A stretch of DNA of 64,000 nt from Rhynchopus euleeides (GCA_963210315.1 OY723293.1:806001-870000); one strand, 5' to 3'. Shown: positions 18,236-29,077, numbered from the stretch's first letter. Notes: generated by a model from the sequence alone, not told the origin. Made by a program: numbers and translations.

Positions 18236-20689
18236 CTTAGCCCCCCTCCACAGTAGGGGTGCCTTGCCGTTCTTGCCCGCGCCCTTTCCCGCCACTCGGG
18301 GTGTGTCGGTGACGTCCTGATCAGCTGCCGCGTCCCCTTGTCCGGCCTCGGCCCCTTTGTTCCCGGGCGCGGGTTGCTGAGGGGGGGGTAGCTGCTCGGA
18401 CGCCGGGGGCTGCCCTTCGCCTCCGCATCCAGGGTCAGGCTGCTGCTGCTGCGGTGCGGGCACGGGTGTATCCCCGGGCGCAGGGGCGGCTGCGGGCGCT
18501 GCGGAGGTGGCGGTGGTGGTGTTGTTGTTGCTATCAGACGCGGGGGGTTCGAGGTCAGCGTTGGCTGTGGGGGCAGGTTGGTCAGCCCCTGCCGGTGGTG
18601 GCGCGATTGCCGTTTTGGTCTGGGCCGGCTCCGCTGTTGCCGCCACTGGGGGGGGTGGCGCCGTTGTTGCTGTTGTTGTTGCTGCCGTTGCCGTAGCATG
18701 GCGCAGCGCCTCCCTCACCTGCACATCCTCGCGGATGACCTCTTGCAGGGTCGCCGAGGCCCTCTCCCGTTCCCTGGAGGTGTCCCTGCCCTCGCGGTTG
18801 CGGGCCCGCCGCGGGGAGCGGCACCGGCTCCTGCGCTGCTCACCTGGCCTCCCCCGGGCGGGCTGGGCATGGTAGTGGTGGTGGAGCTCGGCGAGGTGCG
18901 CCCTCGTCTCCTCCGCGACTGCCCGCTGTGATTCAGCGAGCTCGGCGCGCATCCCCTCCAGCTGCCGCCGCCCGTCTGCCACCATTGCCTGCTGGGCGTC
19001 ATTGCCCACGCGCTGCCTGCCCAGCTCCTCCCGGAGCTCGCCCAGCTGCTGCTCGCTCGCAGCCCGCAGGCCGTCCGCAGTCGCCTGCGCTGTCGCCTGC
19101 ACGTCGGCGAGGGCGGCTGTCAGGCGCGCGTCCGCCTGGGCTTGGCTGAGGCGCCCCTCCTCGGCGACGGCGGCCAACCGCGACAGCAGCTCCACCCCTT
19201 GCTGTTGCTGCTCACCTAGCGCGGCCGTGATGCGGGCGACCTCCGCCTGTCCCGCGCTGCTCACCCGCTTCTGTTCGTCCTTGAAGGACTTGAACTCCTT
19301 GCGGAGGCCGCTCATGCCCGTCTGCAGGGACTTCGCCTGGAGCTGGGGCAGTGCCTGCTGCGCCTCCCCCACGCTCCCCTGCAGCCCCAGCATCGCTTCC
19401 CGGGCCCCCTGCACCTCCGCGAGCAGGGCGTGGCGGTGCTCCTCGCTCTGGTCGTGGCGGGTGGTGTGCTGCTGCAGCTGCTCCCGCACTGCCCGAAGGC
19501 TCGCCTCCAGCGTCGCCGCCCTCCCGCCGAGGGCCTCACCCCTGCGGCGCTCTTCCCCGAGGCCGCTCTCCGCGTCCTTGCGCAGGCCAACAAGCAGGCC
19601 GCGCAGCTCCCCGTGCACTCGGGCGTGCTCCACGCCCTGCCCCTCCAGCTGCGCCTTCAGCTCGCGCACAGCCTTCGGTGTGCCAGGCTGGGGGGGAGTC
19701 GCGGCGGGACGCTCCTGGAGGTCGTCCAGCTGGCGCTGCTGGGCTGCCAGGCGCTGCAGGAGCTCATCCTGCCGGGCCTGCTGCTCCCCGAGCTGCTGCT
19801 GGAGTCGCCGTACCTCGGCGCGCTCCCCCTGCGCGGCTGCCTTCTGCTCCCCAAGCTCCTGTTGAAGTCGCCGCACTTCGGCGCGCTCCCCTTGCGTGGC
19901 CGCCTGCTGGTGGCCTTGTTGTGTAGCGAGTTGTTGCTCAAGGCGCTGTCGCTGCTGGTCCTGCTGCCTCTGCTGCTCCTTGAGCAGATCGTGCAGGCGC
20001 TGCACCTCCTGCTGCAGCGCGGGTACGCCGTCCTGCGTGGCGCCGGCGCCAGGGTCGGCTGCGGTGGCGGCGGCGGTGGTTGCGGCGGGGTCGTGGCCGA
20101 GGGCCACGAGGCGGCGGCCCAGACGCTCCAGGTCCTTCTGGAGCCGCTCCACACGCTGGCGGGCCTGCTGCGCGTGCTGCTGCGCGGCCGCCGCGGCGCC
20201 ACCCCCGCGTCCGGTCTTCCCCAGGTGCGTCCTGGACTTGGCGGCCCGGCCCGCCTTCGCCGCCGCCTCGCGCTCTTCCCGCACTCTGGCCTGGAGGCCA
20301 TCGTACCGCCTCTTGAGGCGGTCCAGCTCCTCTCCCTTCTTCCGCTCCTCCGCCTGCCGCCGCTTCTCCTCCTCCAGCAACGCCGTGTCCGTGAGAGCCA
20401 CGGCCTTGCCGTTCACCTGCACCGACCATGTGGGGGGGGTGCCAGAGGGGGGGGGGCTGTCCGCGATGATGACGGCTACGCCGTCCTTCGGCTCCTCGAC
20501 ATGCGCCTCCCACTGGAGGTGGCGGAGGATGGCGCGGACATGCGCCGCGCGGTACAGGGGGGGGAGGGGCCCGAGGGTGTATTCCCGGGGTTCGTTGAAA
20601 ACGAGGGGGGGCAGGGGGGCGGCCTGTTGGCCACCGGCCTGGGGGCCGGTGTTACCGGAGGAGACCCCGTGGAGGTCGGCCTGTGACAT
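18218..20689 (-). CDS. LINE ORF1: long coiled-coil protein
   Basis: An 823-residue protein starting at ATG 20689 (MSQADLHGVSSGNTG). After about 100 residues of N-terminal text comes a very long Gln/Glu/Arg/Leu-rich region (about 105-620) with heptad-like spacing, which should form a coiled coil. It contains a near-exact internal duplication, QGERAEVRRLQQELGEQ and QGERAEVRRLQQQLGEQ, around residue 275. An Arg/Ser-rich patch (RRSRCRSPRRARNREGR, about 630) may bind RNA. The C-terminal 170 residues are Pro/Ala/Thr/Gln-rich. ORF1 proteins of LINEs commonly trimerise through coiled coils and coat the RNA, and that is the likely role. It ends at TAG 18220-18218, directly before ORF2. Confidence 0.8.
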   Translation of the reverse strand: MSQADLHGVSSGNTGPQAGGQQAAPLPPLVFNEPREYTLGPLPPLYRAAHVRAILRHLQWEAHVEEPKDGVAVIIADSPPPSGTPPTWSVQVNGKAVALTDTALLEEEKRRQAEERKKGEELDRLKRRYDGLQARVREEREAAAKAGRAAKSRTHLGKTGRGGGAAAAAQQHAQQARQRVERLQKDLERLGRRLVALGHDPAATTAAATAADPGAGATQDGVPALQQEVQRLHDLLKEQQRQQDQQRQRLEQQLATQQGHQQAATQGERAEVRRLQQELGEQKAAAQGERAEVRRLQQQLGEQQARQDELLQRLAAQQRQLDDLQERPAATPPQPGTPKAVRELKAQLEGQGVEHARVHGELRGLLVGLRKDAESGLGEERRRGEALGGRAATLEASLRAVREQLQQHTTRHDQSEEHRHALLAEVQGAREAMLGLQGSVGEAQQALPQLQAKSLQTGMSGLRKEFKSFKDEQKRVSSAGQAEVARITAALGEQQQQGVELLSRLAAVAEEGRLSQAQADARLTAALADVQATAQATADGLRAASEQQLGELREELGRQRVGNDAQQAMVADGRRQLEGMRAELAESQRAVAEETRAHLAELHHHYHAQPARGRPGEQRRSRCRSPRRARNREGRDTSRERERASATLQEVIREDVQVREALRHATATAATTTATTAPPPPVAATAEPAQTKTAIAPPPAGADQPAPTANADLEPPASDSNNNTTTATSAAPAAAPAPGDTPVPAPQQQQPDPGCGGEGQPPASEQLPPPQQPAPGNKGAEAGQGDAAADQDVTDTPRVAGKGAGKNGKAPLLWRGAKRYTPY

Positions 20690-20715
20690 CCTGCCCGTGT
20701 ATCCCTCTCTCCTCC

Positions 20716-20732
20716 TGTGTGTGTGTGTGTGT
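20716..20732. repeat. (GT)n tract at the 5' boundary of the LINE
   Basis: Uninterrupted GT dinucleotides, 27 bp upstream of the ORF1 ATG on the element strand. The pair with 12083-12094 may be the split target microsatellite. Confidence 0.7.
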
Positions 20733-20950
20733 CTGGTGATTTTTGAATGATGCCGTATTCAGGGGAATAGGGTGCCCTTTCTGAGAGGTTTCCAAACCAG
20801 AAAAAGCCGGTTTTCTGGTTTGGGGAAATTTATAAAAAAAAATGAGATTTCTGGGGGAAAAAAACCAGAATTTTTTCAAGGCGTTTTCTCGTGGGGGATG
20901 AGGATATGTCCTCCTGACACCCACCCTTTTCCCGTTTTTTTTGCAGCCAA

Positions 20951-21470
20951 CAGCCAGACGTTCACTACCGTGGCCTCCGGCGGCTGGGGGGCTCCGCCCC
21001 CCAGACCCCCCTGTGGCGTATGTCTCGTACTCAAGTCCTTCGAATCCCATCAGGTCGGGGGATCCAACCACTCCAGTCGCCTCAGGACGCAGCCAACTCA
21101 CACAGAATCTGTTCGCCCACACGAACAGATGTTCACTACCGTGGCCTCCGGCGGTTGGGGGGCTCACGCCCCCCAGACCCCCGATGTAGCGTGTGCCCGT
21201 CTGTCTATCTCACTTACCCCGGATACAGTGCTGCGTAGGAGGTCAGCACCACATCCATGAAGCGTGGCTGACATTGGCTGACATCGGACAGGAGGTCGGA
21301 CTTCCCCACCTGGGAGGTACACTCGCCGCGTTGGCGACATGCGTGACATGCGACACGATACCTGAAACGTGAGTGTGCCTGGCTAACACGGGCATTTCAA
21401 CGGTCTGCCGGCGACCGTCCCCCAAACCAGTAAACCAGCAGTTTTGGAAAATCGGAGAGGTCACCCTACT
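20951..21470 (-). repeat. Long paired-hairpin repeat RepD, copy C (inverted relative to copy A)
   Basis: Reads as the reverse complement of 1905-2430, including both hairpin modules (20959-21013 and 21132-21185) and the unique text cggtctgccggcgaccgt near 21400. With copy A it brackets 18.5 kb in inverted orientation, so it could mediate inversion by recombination. Confidence 0.85.
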
Positions 21471-23331
21471 ACCCTGGCCGTATTGAGCGAACAGCAATAA
21501 AAAAATGGCTGAAAAAAATACACACCGCAAAAAAAATCGCTCAAAAGGGGTGCCAAATGGCGAGGGGGGGGGTGGGGACAGGGCTCTTCTTTTGGACCAC
21601 CTGCCCAACGCGACAATGAGCATCTTCACTGTCCCTCCGCTCCATCTCGCTTTCTTTGGGGGTAGGGTCGCGACACAGAATCACGTGATACGCCATCAAG
21701 TGGTGAAGCCTTAATCCCCTGATTTGCAGCGATGCGTGGTTATATTATACTTATTATTCGTCTACGCCCCTTCCCCCCCCCCTTTTTGCGTTGGCGAAGC
21801 TTACCCATCCCTACCCCCTCACCTTTGGCGCCACCAGCAGCTCGCCTACCTGGTGAACAGCCACACCACTCCCCCCTTTTCCGAACACTACCCACCACCA
21901 CCACCACCCTCAGGTTTGCATAGGTATCCTGTCAAAGCAGGTTAAAGGCTTGGTGGTAGGGAACCGATTTAAACGACTCCTTGGTCCTGCTCGTCGCACT
22001 GCGTAAGCTTTCATCTACTCCTGGCGATCTCCTCGCATCTGGTCTCAGGTGTGGGTAAGATCTTGGGCCTGTCTGTTCGGCTCTTCTATGCTTGCGCAAC
22101 GCCAGTGCAGCGTACCATGCGATGATATTTGACCATCCCCCTGTTACGCCTGTTAACATCATTACACAGAGACGGCGGATGACCGGAGCCCCCAAAGGAA
22201 GACCTCAAGTCAGGAAAGCAGGAAAATCCAGAGGGAGAGGGGTTCGGCAAAAAAAACAATACATATTTCGTGACACTGAACAGGAGTCCCTGTCGTGGGA
22301 AAAAAGAGCCGGAAAAAAAACCTATTCAGAAGGCAACGCTTTCAGCACCCACTGGGTTGTACTGCTCCGGAGGGGTGGGAAGGTGGGCACGATGCGCAGT
22401 ATTGGTGGACTCCATCCACCCGAGGGGGGGTCTGGGAGCGGGAGTCTGATACAGTCAAGTCTAGATTCCGGCTAGTCGCCCGACTCGCCAGTCGCCGAGT
22501 CGGTTTCGACGGGTTGACCACCGGTGTCTGAGGGTAAACCCCAAGGGGCCACCCCTTTGAACTTTCTGACCAACTTTAAGTGGGTTCTGGCCGCGCTCCT
22601 TCGCAGCCCCTACAGCGAGAGGGGAGGAGGGGGGGGGGGAGGCTGTTCTGGGGTTCTTCAGGCCGCACGGCGGCCTTTGCCCTTTTCGATTCTTGACAAC
22701 GCATTGCGCCCCCCCCCCAGAACCCCACAACGCACGGAGCACTCTTAATGACATCTCGTTTCGACCCTACTCTGCTTCGTTGTCCCCCCCACCTGCAGGC
22801 ATGCCACCAGATGAATGCACTTGGAAGAGGCAAATTCCAAGGAGGTGCGTTGTTGCCAAGGGGGAAATCCCATTTTGAAGACTTGAACCCCGATTACGAA
22901 GGAAATTTCGAGTGTTGGAGCATGTATTGTGACTTACAACGGATCGAGACGAGACATACTTCCATTCCGGTGTGCTTCCGGGTGAGAACTGCTCAGAGAG
23001 CTCAAAGAAGGCGACATCCCACACGCCGACCCACCCATGTCGCCTGCGTTGCGTTTCCGCTGGGGCGATTCCGAGCGTGTCTGCCAGCACCACCCCATCC
23101 CCCTTCTCAAAAGAAAACACCAAAAAAAGAACAGGCTTGTGTAAGCAGAGATCGAATTGGGTGTATCAGCAGGGTGGGAAGAAGGGTGGAAGAGGGAGAG
23201 TGTGTGTTGGGGGGGGGGGGTTTGCAGTAAATCAAAAATCAAATTATTAGATAAGCCAGCCCACAGCTCTGCAGCATCTGTTTGGCCGCAAGCTTTTATG
23301 GAACGGAGAGCGTTGTGAAGACAATAATTTG

Positions 23332-23382
23332 ATTTTTTTGAATGATTTTTGAACGATTTGAACGAATTTTGGCCGGAGCGAA
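23332..23382 (+). repeat. GAACGATTT dispersed motif cluster
   Basis: Reads gaatgatttttgaacgattt then gaacgaattttggccggagc. Related clusters occur at 24244-24270, 24418-24451, 24950-24977, 26018-26040, 38686-38710 and 46356-46372. At least three of them (23332, 24244, 24418) share downstream text of the type ggagcg...ggggtgtgctgcgg, so this is a short dispersed repeat and not just a chance nonamer. Confidence 0.6.
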
Positions 23383-23871
23383 TCTAAGGACAGAAGGGGT
23401 GTGCTGCGGGGCATGTGTCGCTGTTGTTTGACTCCGACGAACAACTTCGACCTGACATTGCAAAGACAACCAGTCCAGCAGACACAATGCTACATGTTTT
23501 TTTGGTGGCGTTGGCGTCCACCCATTCTGACCCATTGACACTCAAACCCCTCTAAGCGGGCACAAGAAAATATTCGCTTTCTTTCTGGACGGCGTATCCT
23601 TGCATGGGCCTGGATGTCGAACTCCAACACCTCACGAGCTATCCAAATCCCCGGCAAAATCGAGGGAGTGGGTGGGGCAGAAATGTGGCAGAAGACCAAG
23701 GTACAGAGCCGGCCTCCCTTCGAAAACGAGGGGACGGGGGATAGGGCGGTTCGAAGGATGGCAGTCTCAAGACGCTTGCAAACTGCACTGCCGGATCCGC
23801 ACAATGAACGAAGGGTCCACTCACTTCTTTCCACTGGTGACAAGAGTCTTGCATATACCCGTTTTATTTTA

Positions 23872-23945
23872 CTTCGTTCCCGCCCCTCGGCTGTGCACCA
23901 CATCGTTGTAGTGTCGGCCCACTCGTGTGCTTCTTTTCCAGGGAC
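23872..23945 (+). repeat. Dispersed repeat RepC
   Basis: Begins acttcgttcccgcccc and contains catcgttgtagtgtcggccc and actcgtgtgcttctttt. Near-identical copies lie at 44870-44949 and 47224-47305, and a diverged one at 34885-34970. The copies at 23872 and 34885 also share the downstream text gtggagaatgaggtgg. Confidence 0.7.
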
Positions 23946-26263
23946 AGACCGCAGGTGGAGAATGAGGTGGCATTTCTCTGCTCCCCATATCCTATAGGAA
24001 CAGGATTTAGAACAGGGTCTTGGGGCGGGGTGGGGTGGGGAAGGGGTTTTATTCCTTCCAGATCATCTGCACGGCACAGCAAGCAGGTCCCATGCCTGAA
24101 ACCTACCACCCCCACCCGCCTACCCGCAACACCCCTTGATTGCAACGCGTGACATGTGGGCCCGACGAACAAAGGCTTGTGTGGGGAGGCCCAAACTTGG
24201 AAACCTTGTCACACTGAGTGTATGACACTCCAGCTATATTCAGTTGAACGATTTAAACGAAGAATTTTGGCCGCGTTCTGAGCGGCGGGAGGGGTGCAGC
24301 ATGTTATCTTGTCTCACAGCAAGGCTCCCAGAGAGAGTCACAGGACAGCCAGGCCCTCAAAGAATTAAATAGGATATCGCGCACATGTTGTGCGCAGAGT
24401 GAAAACCCCATAAGATGTTTGAACGATTTGAACGATTTGAACGAATTTTTCGGAGCGGAAAATAAACGGGTGCGGCATCAAACCGTGTTGTGATGGTTTG
24501 ATGGCTTGATAGCCTTGACTCAAAAAAAAACCCCCCCAAACCCATCCCACTCCACCTCCCCACCCCCCTGCCCCATGTAATGGTGGTAAAAAAAATATCA
24601 AAGGAGGGAGAAGGCACCATGCTCAGAAATGTAGAAAATTTGAGAACATGTGAGCTGAGTGTGCGCGCGCGCGTGTGTGTGTGTGTGCGGCGATGCCTCA
24701 CAAATTTGGCGTTTCAAACCGACACATTCCGGACACCGGAAGACCGCGTCGTGCAAAGCGAAGGGATAACCCCCCCCCCCCACCCCCACCCCTCCTTCCC
24801 AAACGAGCTCGATCCCCGCTTGCGAGAACCCGTGTGGCGGCGCAAAAAAGCACCCTGAGGGCCCCGCTGATCACACAACCAGATGCCAACGGGCAACTTT
24901 AGAGTGGTCAACTTCAACCATGCACACCCCCATGCCTCTTCGACGCTGTTTTTGAACGATTTGAAGAATTTTTGAAGCCATGCCTCGGCAAGAGGGGGTT
25001 CGGCTGTTCCAAATTCGCCTCGCCACACACGGTGGCATTGCCATTTTGCCGCCTCCCAGCCCCCCCTTTTTACCTACCTATCAGCCCACCTCCCTACAGG
25101 CTCTTTGCCGTGCCATGCAAGGGACAGTCGAGGGGGAGGGAGAGCAGGCGATAGCTGCAGCCTGAATGGGAAGGGACAGTCGATGTTGTGCAGATGTTGC
25201 GCATTTTGCCCGGCTCTCTAAAGGGAAACTTCAGGGGGGGTGGGGGTGAAGTCACATATTCGATGGTTCGATAGGTCACCTCGCCTCCTCGTGCCAAAAT
25301 GTGGCATATTTGACACATGGCATTCTACTTTCTTGGGTTTCGACACTCACAAGCTAGCTGTCTAAGCGGTGATCCCCTTCCATTGTCGGCAGTTTTGTTT
25401 TGGTATCGACGACCACTCGCCTGACGTGCACAATAGTCGCCAGAATACGTTGCCTTCAGCTCAAATAGCATGGGCTCCGCCCCCACTCCAGTGAATGCCG
25501 AGATGCAACCATAAGGCCGTACCGAGAACGAAACAGAAACAACAGAAGGGCTGGCAGGCAAGCCGAGCACATCCCTGCCGCACTTAACAGGGCTCTCGTC
25601 CAGCTTGGGAGGAGCGCGACAGAACAGACAAGAGACAGGCGTGTGGTTCCCGTCTCCGGTTGGATGTATGCGCTCATTTTGGGAGCAGCCCTCGGCCCCA
25701 CATTAACAACCGCGGCAGAGGGGGGGGTAAGACAGTTTGCTTTGCAGGGTAGAGCCGTGAGGTATAGCTGTGGGCGCTTGAAGTGGGGGGGGGGGTGGGG
25801 AGGAGAGGAAAAGAAAGGCGAAGGTTTCAACCAACCCCGCTCCGCTGCAGTGCACCGTTGAGACCCGAGAAAGGAAGGCGTGTGATATACTGAGGGAAAG
25901 ATATGTCGTCCGAAATAAACGGTTCCTGGCAGAGCAAGCTACGAAACGAACCACTCTGAACCGGAACCTTCTGTGGGGAGGGGGGATGGGGGGGGGGGGG
26001 GGGGGGCGAAAGCCTTGTTTTGAACGATTTGAACGGTTTATTCCTTGATTGTTTTATTCTGCAGATGGGACCCATACTCACTCAGGCTCTTTGAGCACAA
26101 TGCAATTAACACACGCGATACTCGTTGGTTCGATGACGGGGTGCTGACATGCGAAAACGACCAGCCCACACACAGACAGTGGGCTGTGATCTGCTGGGTC
26201 GAACAAAAAAATTGCGGCCACCATACACACGCCAAGGGCCTGCGCTACAAGTGCCAAACTGTC

Positions 26264-27429
26264 CACGACGCGGTCTTCACCTCCCGGCGGGTACCCGGCC
26301 GGGTACCCGGGTTCCCGCCTCCGGGTACCCGGCCGGGTGGTCCGGCGGGTACCCGGGGGTACCCCCCGGATACCACCGGATACCCGGCGGGTACCCGGCC
26401 CGGGAACCCGTGAATTATTGTCCATAACCCAGAGTGTATAGGGGGACCCTTTTCAAAATTTTTTTTCGGGGGGGTCCTATTTTGGACGTTTGAGCCCGAT
26501 TTCGAAGGAATTTTTGAGTTTTGAGCCTATTTTGGGCCCTAAAACGCGTTAAAACGGGTCCCGGAATTTCCGGAAAATGGCTGTTTTTTGGCCTTGGCGA
26601 AATTTCGCCCAAACTATTGACCCAAACTTGTCTGGGCCCATAATCGGGTCCTGGTGGTCTGGAACTGTCCATTTTCGAAGGCAGTCGTGAGAAAATCGCG
26701 ACGTTTCGCCCCGAATTCTCACTCATGTGACCCCAAAAATCAAGCAAATGAGGTTTGCTCCGGCTTACAAAACTCCAAATCCGAGTTGTGGAAGCCGGAC
26801 CTTGTTGTGGGAGAAAATCGGCCAAGTGAGGAGGTTTCTTGTGCGAAATTCGAGCAGTAAAGCTCAAGTAATCAAATGCCATGACCCCAACCACAACCCC
26901 ACCCCCTGCCCTCTGCCCCCCACCCCTGTGCAGGTTATGTGCCCCATCCCATCCCGTGTTGCCTTGTTGCAGATTTTCAAATTGGGAAATTTCAGGTGAC
27001 CCGATGATAGGGATGTACCCCGAGGGTCTACCTGCAGGGATCCACTTTTTGCTATGCCTGCATTGCTGCTGTTTGCGCTTCTCGCCTCCACACACCACCC
27101 TGGGGGGAGGGACAGAGGGCGGAGGGGGCTACACACTTACACAACCGATCCGGTCAAACAATGCCACGTCATCCCCATTGGGGTCCTGGACCGCGGCCTC
27201 TCTCCCAGCGAATTGGTGTCGCCATTTTTTCACCTTGCCTGGCAGGGGGGGGCCCACCCTCACGGGGGGAAAAAGAGGAACGGCATGCTGCCCGTTCACT
27301 CTTTTTTCCTCCCGTCGTGGGTGGGCGGCCAACTACCCGGGTACCCGGGGTATCCGGCCGGGTACCCGGCTGGGTATCCGGCCCGGGTACCCGGATCCGG
27401 GTACCCGGAAAGGTGGAGACCGCGTCGTG
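26264..27429. mobile_element. DNA-transposon-like element E1 with GGGTACCC-rich inverted ends
   Basis: Inverted termini read CACGACGCGGTCTTCACCT on the left and, reversed, CACGACGCGGTCTCCACCT on the right. Both are followed by arrays of the palindrome GGGTACCC and its variants (26285-26412 and 27335-27412). The flanking dinucleotide tc is present on both sides (26262-26263 and 27430-27431), a probable target duplication. No plausible transposase frame lies inside, so it is a 1.17-kb non-autonomous element. About 85 bp of its interior (26440-26527) is the reverse complement of the tandem repeat at 31.9-32.3 kb. Confidence 0.75.
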
Positions 27430-27490
27430 TCATTTTGCGTGGACCCCCCCCCCCTCCCCCAAGGCGTGATTTCTGCTCACGGTGGGATCT

Positions 27491-27616
27491 TGTAAATTTT
27501 ACATGTATAACTACAAGTATATACATGTATTATACATGTATAATACTTGCATGTCAACTATTATACATGTATAATACATGTATATGCCTGAAATATACAT
27601 GTAAAATACATGTATA
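27491..27616. repeat. ATACATGTAT palindrome cluster
   Basis: About 120 bp of AT-rich DNA made of repeats of tacatgta, beginning with ttttacatgtat and ending with its near-reverse atacatgtaaaatacatgta, so it can fold back on itself. It abuts the left end of element E2, and may be a small foldback element into which E2 inserted. Confidence 0.7.
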
Positions 27617-27772
27617 CACGGTGGACTCCAGCGGGGGTAGGGTAACCCTTTTCGGGAGTCTCAACTAGGGGGAGTCCAACTCCCGCTAGCGGGAGTCTAT
27701 ACTCCCGCTAGCGGGAGTCTGACTCCCCCTAGCGGGAGTCTTTTCACCTATTTTCACTCATTTTTCCCATGA
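27617..27772 (+). repeat. E2 left terminal inverted repeat
   Basis: Contains about three full CTCCCGCTAGCGGGAG palindromes and partial ones with ctaggggga in place of ctagcggga. It is the reverse complement of 30951-31126 apart from small changes and indels. Confidence 0.9.
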
Positions 27773-27872
27773 TACCTATGCAATGTGGCACTCGTCACTG
27801 AAGTACAGCCACACACACACACACCAAACGGACGTTTCCACCCATCCCAGCTCGCAGACCTGATTCACAAAA

Positions 27873-28046
27873 ATGGGGAAGACGACAACGAAGCCGGCAG
27901 TGAAGGTGGCAGCGAAGCCGGCGGCGAAGTCGAGTAAGAAGAAGAAGAGCGCAGAGAGTCCCGAGGCTGCGGAGGCGACGAACATTGTGGCTGATTTTTG
28001 CACGGCCTTCCTCGTTAAAAAAGGGGGAAGTGTGCTGACACTGTGA
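27873..28046 (+). CDS. E2 small basic ORF (possible N-terminus of ORF1)
   Basis: ATG at 27873 opens 57 codons, MGKTTTKPAVKVAAKPAAK then a KKKKS patch and an Ala/Glu stretch, ending at TGA 28044-28046. The next open frame (ORF1) continues in exactly the same frame after that TGA, so the two may be one protein interrupted by a nonsense codon, a readthrough stop, or an intron I could not define. A GT...AG pair that removes the stop would be only 12 nt, which is not credible. Element E3 also has a 56-codon ORF ending in TGA in the same place. Confidence 0.5.
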   Translation: MGKTTTKPAVKVAAKPAAKSSKKKKSAESPEAAEATNIVADFCTAFLVKKGGSVLTL

Positions 28047-28874
28047 TCCATTAGAAGGCTCCTAGCAACGGTGTTGACCGGCAAGGAGATCAACAAGCAC
28101 AGCCCCCAGGTGGCCAACGCCATCACCGCCGTATTCCCTGACATGGACAAGCTCGCTGTGAGGGAGGTCGAGATGATGCAGAAGGACGGCACCCTCCCCG
28201 CCACCTACAGGGTTGAGGTGAAGCGCGGGAAGGTGCAAGACACCAAGTTGGTGGGTGTCACCCTCAAGCCAAAGATGCCCTTGGCTTGGGCGGAGGAGGG
28301 CCACAAGAAGAATCCGCTGTACCAGCGGGTCCTTGCTGCGCTTGCCCCGGCCTACAAGGAGGTCGAGATGAACAACGTGTACACTGCCGTGCAGCAGGAG
28401 GAGGATACTACGACGAAGAATGTGATGCAGCACTTCCCGGTGGTCACCCCGTTGCCTGGGGCAGCCAACGTGCATGTGGTGATGCTCGAGGGGCTGTTGA
28501 CCCGGGTTGAGTTTTCAGTGACAGGCCTGCAGGTGTCGCTGACGTGTCTTCGCGTGGTCCACGAGGGTTCGACAATCCCCAGCGGCACATACACCGCCAC
28601 CTATTTCCTCCCCAGGAGCCCTGCCGATGGCGAGCCCATCACCTGCGAGCAGGTGGAGGGGCAGTTGGCCCTGTGGAAGGTCACCGTTCCTTTGGAACAG
28701 CCCCGCGCCACGGTGACCGGCTCAGGCCAGGCCAACACCTCCACCGTGGGGAGGTACAAGGACCTGCTGGGGATCGACCTCGCACAGCCTGAGGTCCCCG
28801 ACACAGAGGAAGAAGCCCCTCCGAGCATCCCGCAGGCCATCACAGTGGAGGAGGACGACATGGACACCCTCTGA
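28047..28874 (+). CDS. E2 ORF1, unknown protein
   Basis: An open frame of about 275 codons with no obvious ATG at its start (the listed beginning is a GTG at 28071). It reads KEINKHSPQVANAITAVF early on, LVGVTLKPKMPLAWAEEGHK in the middle, and ends in an acidic tail EEDDMDTL. A segment around LVGVTLKP is loosely matched by FVGLGLRKS in element E3, suggesting the protein is part of the transposon's own gene set. No family was recognised. By position it could be the partner that binds the palindromic sites, as TnpA does in CACTA elements, but that is inference only. Confidence 0.55.
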   Translation, partial: SIRRLLATVLTGKEINKHSPQVANAITAVFPDMDKLAVREVEMMQKDGTLPATYRVEVKRGKVQDTKLVGVTLKPKMPLAWAEEGHKKNPLYQRVLAALAPAYKEVEMNNVYTAVQQEEDTTTKNVMQHFPVVTPLPGAANVHVVMLEGLLTRVEFSVTGLQVSLTCLRVVHEGSTIPSGTYTATYFLPRSPADGEPITCEQVEGQLALWKVTVPLEQPRATVTGSGQANTSTVGRYKDLLGIDLAQPEVPDTEEEAPPSIPQAITVEEDDMDTL

Positions 28875-29077
28875 GGGAAGCTGGCTGTGCATCAGCCTGC
28901 GGAAGTTGAATGATCAGACTGTCATGGAAGCCACAAACCCCACACTCCAAAACATCGACAGTTTTTTCGCTTGGCTACATCTGACGTGGTGTGTGTGTTG
29001 CAACCTTATTCGGCTCCACTCACACTCGCTCTCACAGGTGTCACAGGGGGTATTTTCAAGACCCATGCCATCGAACC

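Larger units (their letters stand above)
12095..20715 (-). mobile_element. Non-LTR retrotransposon (LINE) with OTU and RNase H domains
   Basis: An apparently intact element of about 8.6 kb: a coiled-coil ORF1 (823 codons) followed in the same frame, after one TAG, by an ORF2 of about 2,019 codons. No long terminal repeats were seen, and the apurinic-type endonuclease plus RT arrangement defines it as a LINE. Both sides end in (AC)n on the element strand, at 12083-12094 and 20716-20732. This may mean insertion into an (AC)n microsatellite, as known for some R1-clade elements. The exact 5' and 3' ends and a target duplication were not resolved, so these limits are approximate. Lack of internal frameshifts over 8.5 kb suggests recent activity. 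Confidence 0.85.
21476..26263. other. Gene-poor stretch with short dispersed repeats
   Basis: No protein-like open frame was recognised in about 4.8 kb. It contains five copies of the GAACGATTT motif cluster (23332, 24244, 24418, 24950, 26018), a RepC copy at 23872, a GT/GC tract at 24660-24690, G runs at 23211 and 25991-26006, and a 13-base match to the end of element E1 at 24741-24753. Confidence 0.6.

Noticed and set aside
18218..20689. Myosin-like or structural maintenance coiled-coil protein
   Set aside because: The coiled coil is directly in frame with an RT-containing ORF2, so it is the LINE's ORF1.
22748..23230. 160-codon plus-strand frame
   Set aside because: Low similarity to protein composition, no start context, and overlapping frames on both strands of equal length.
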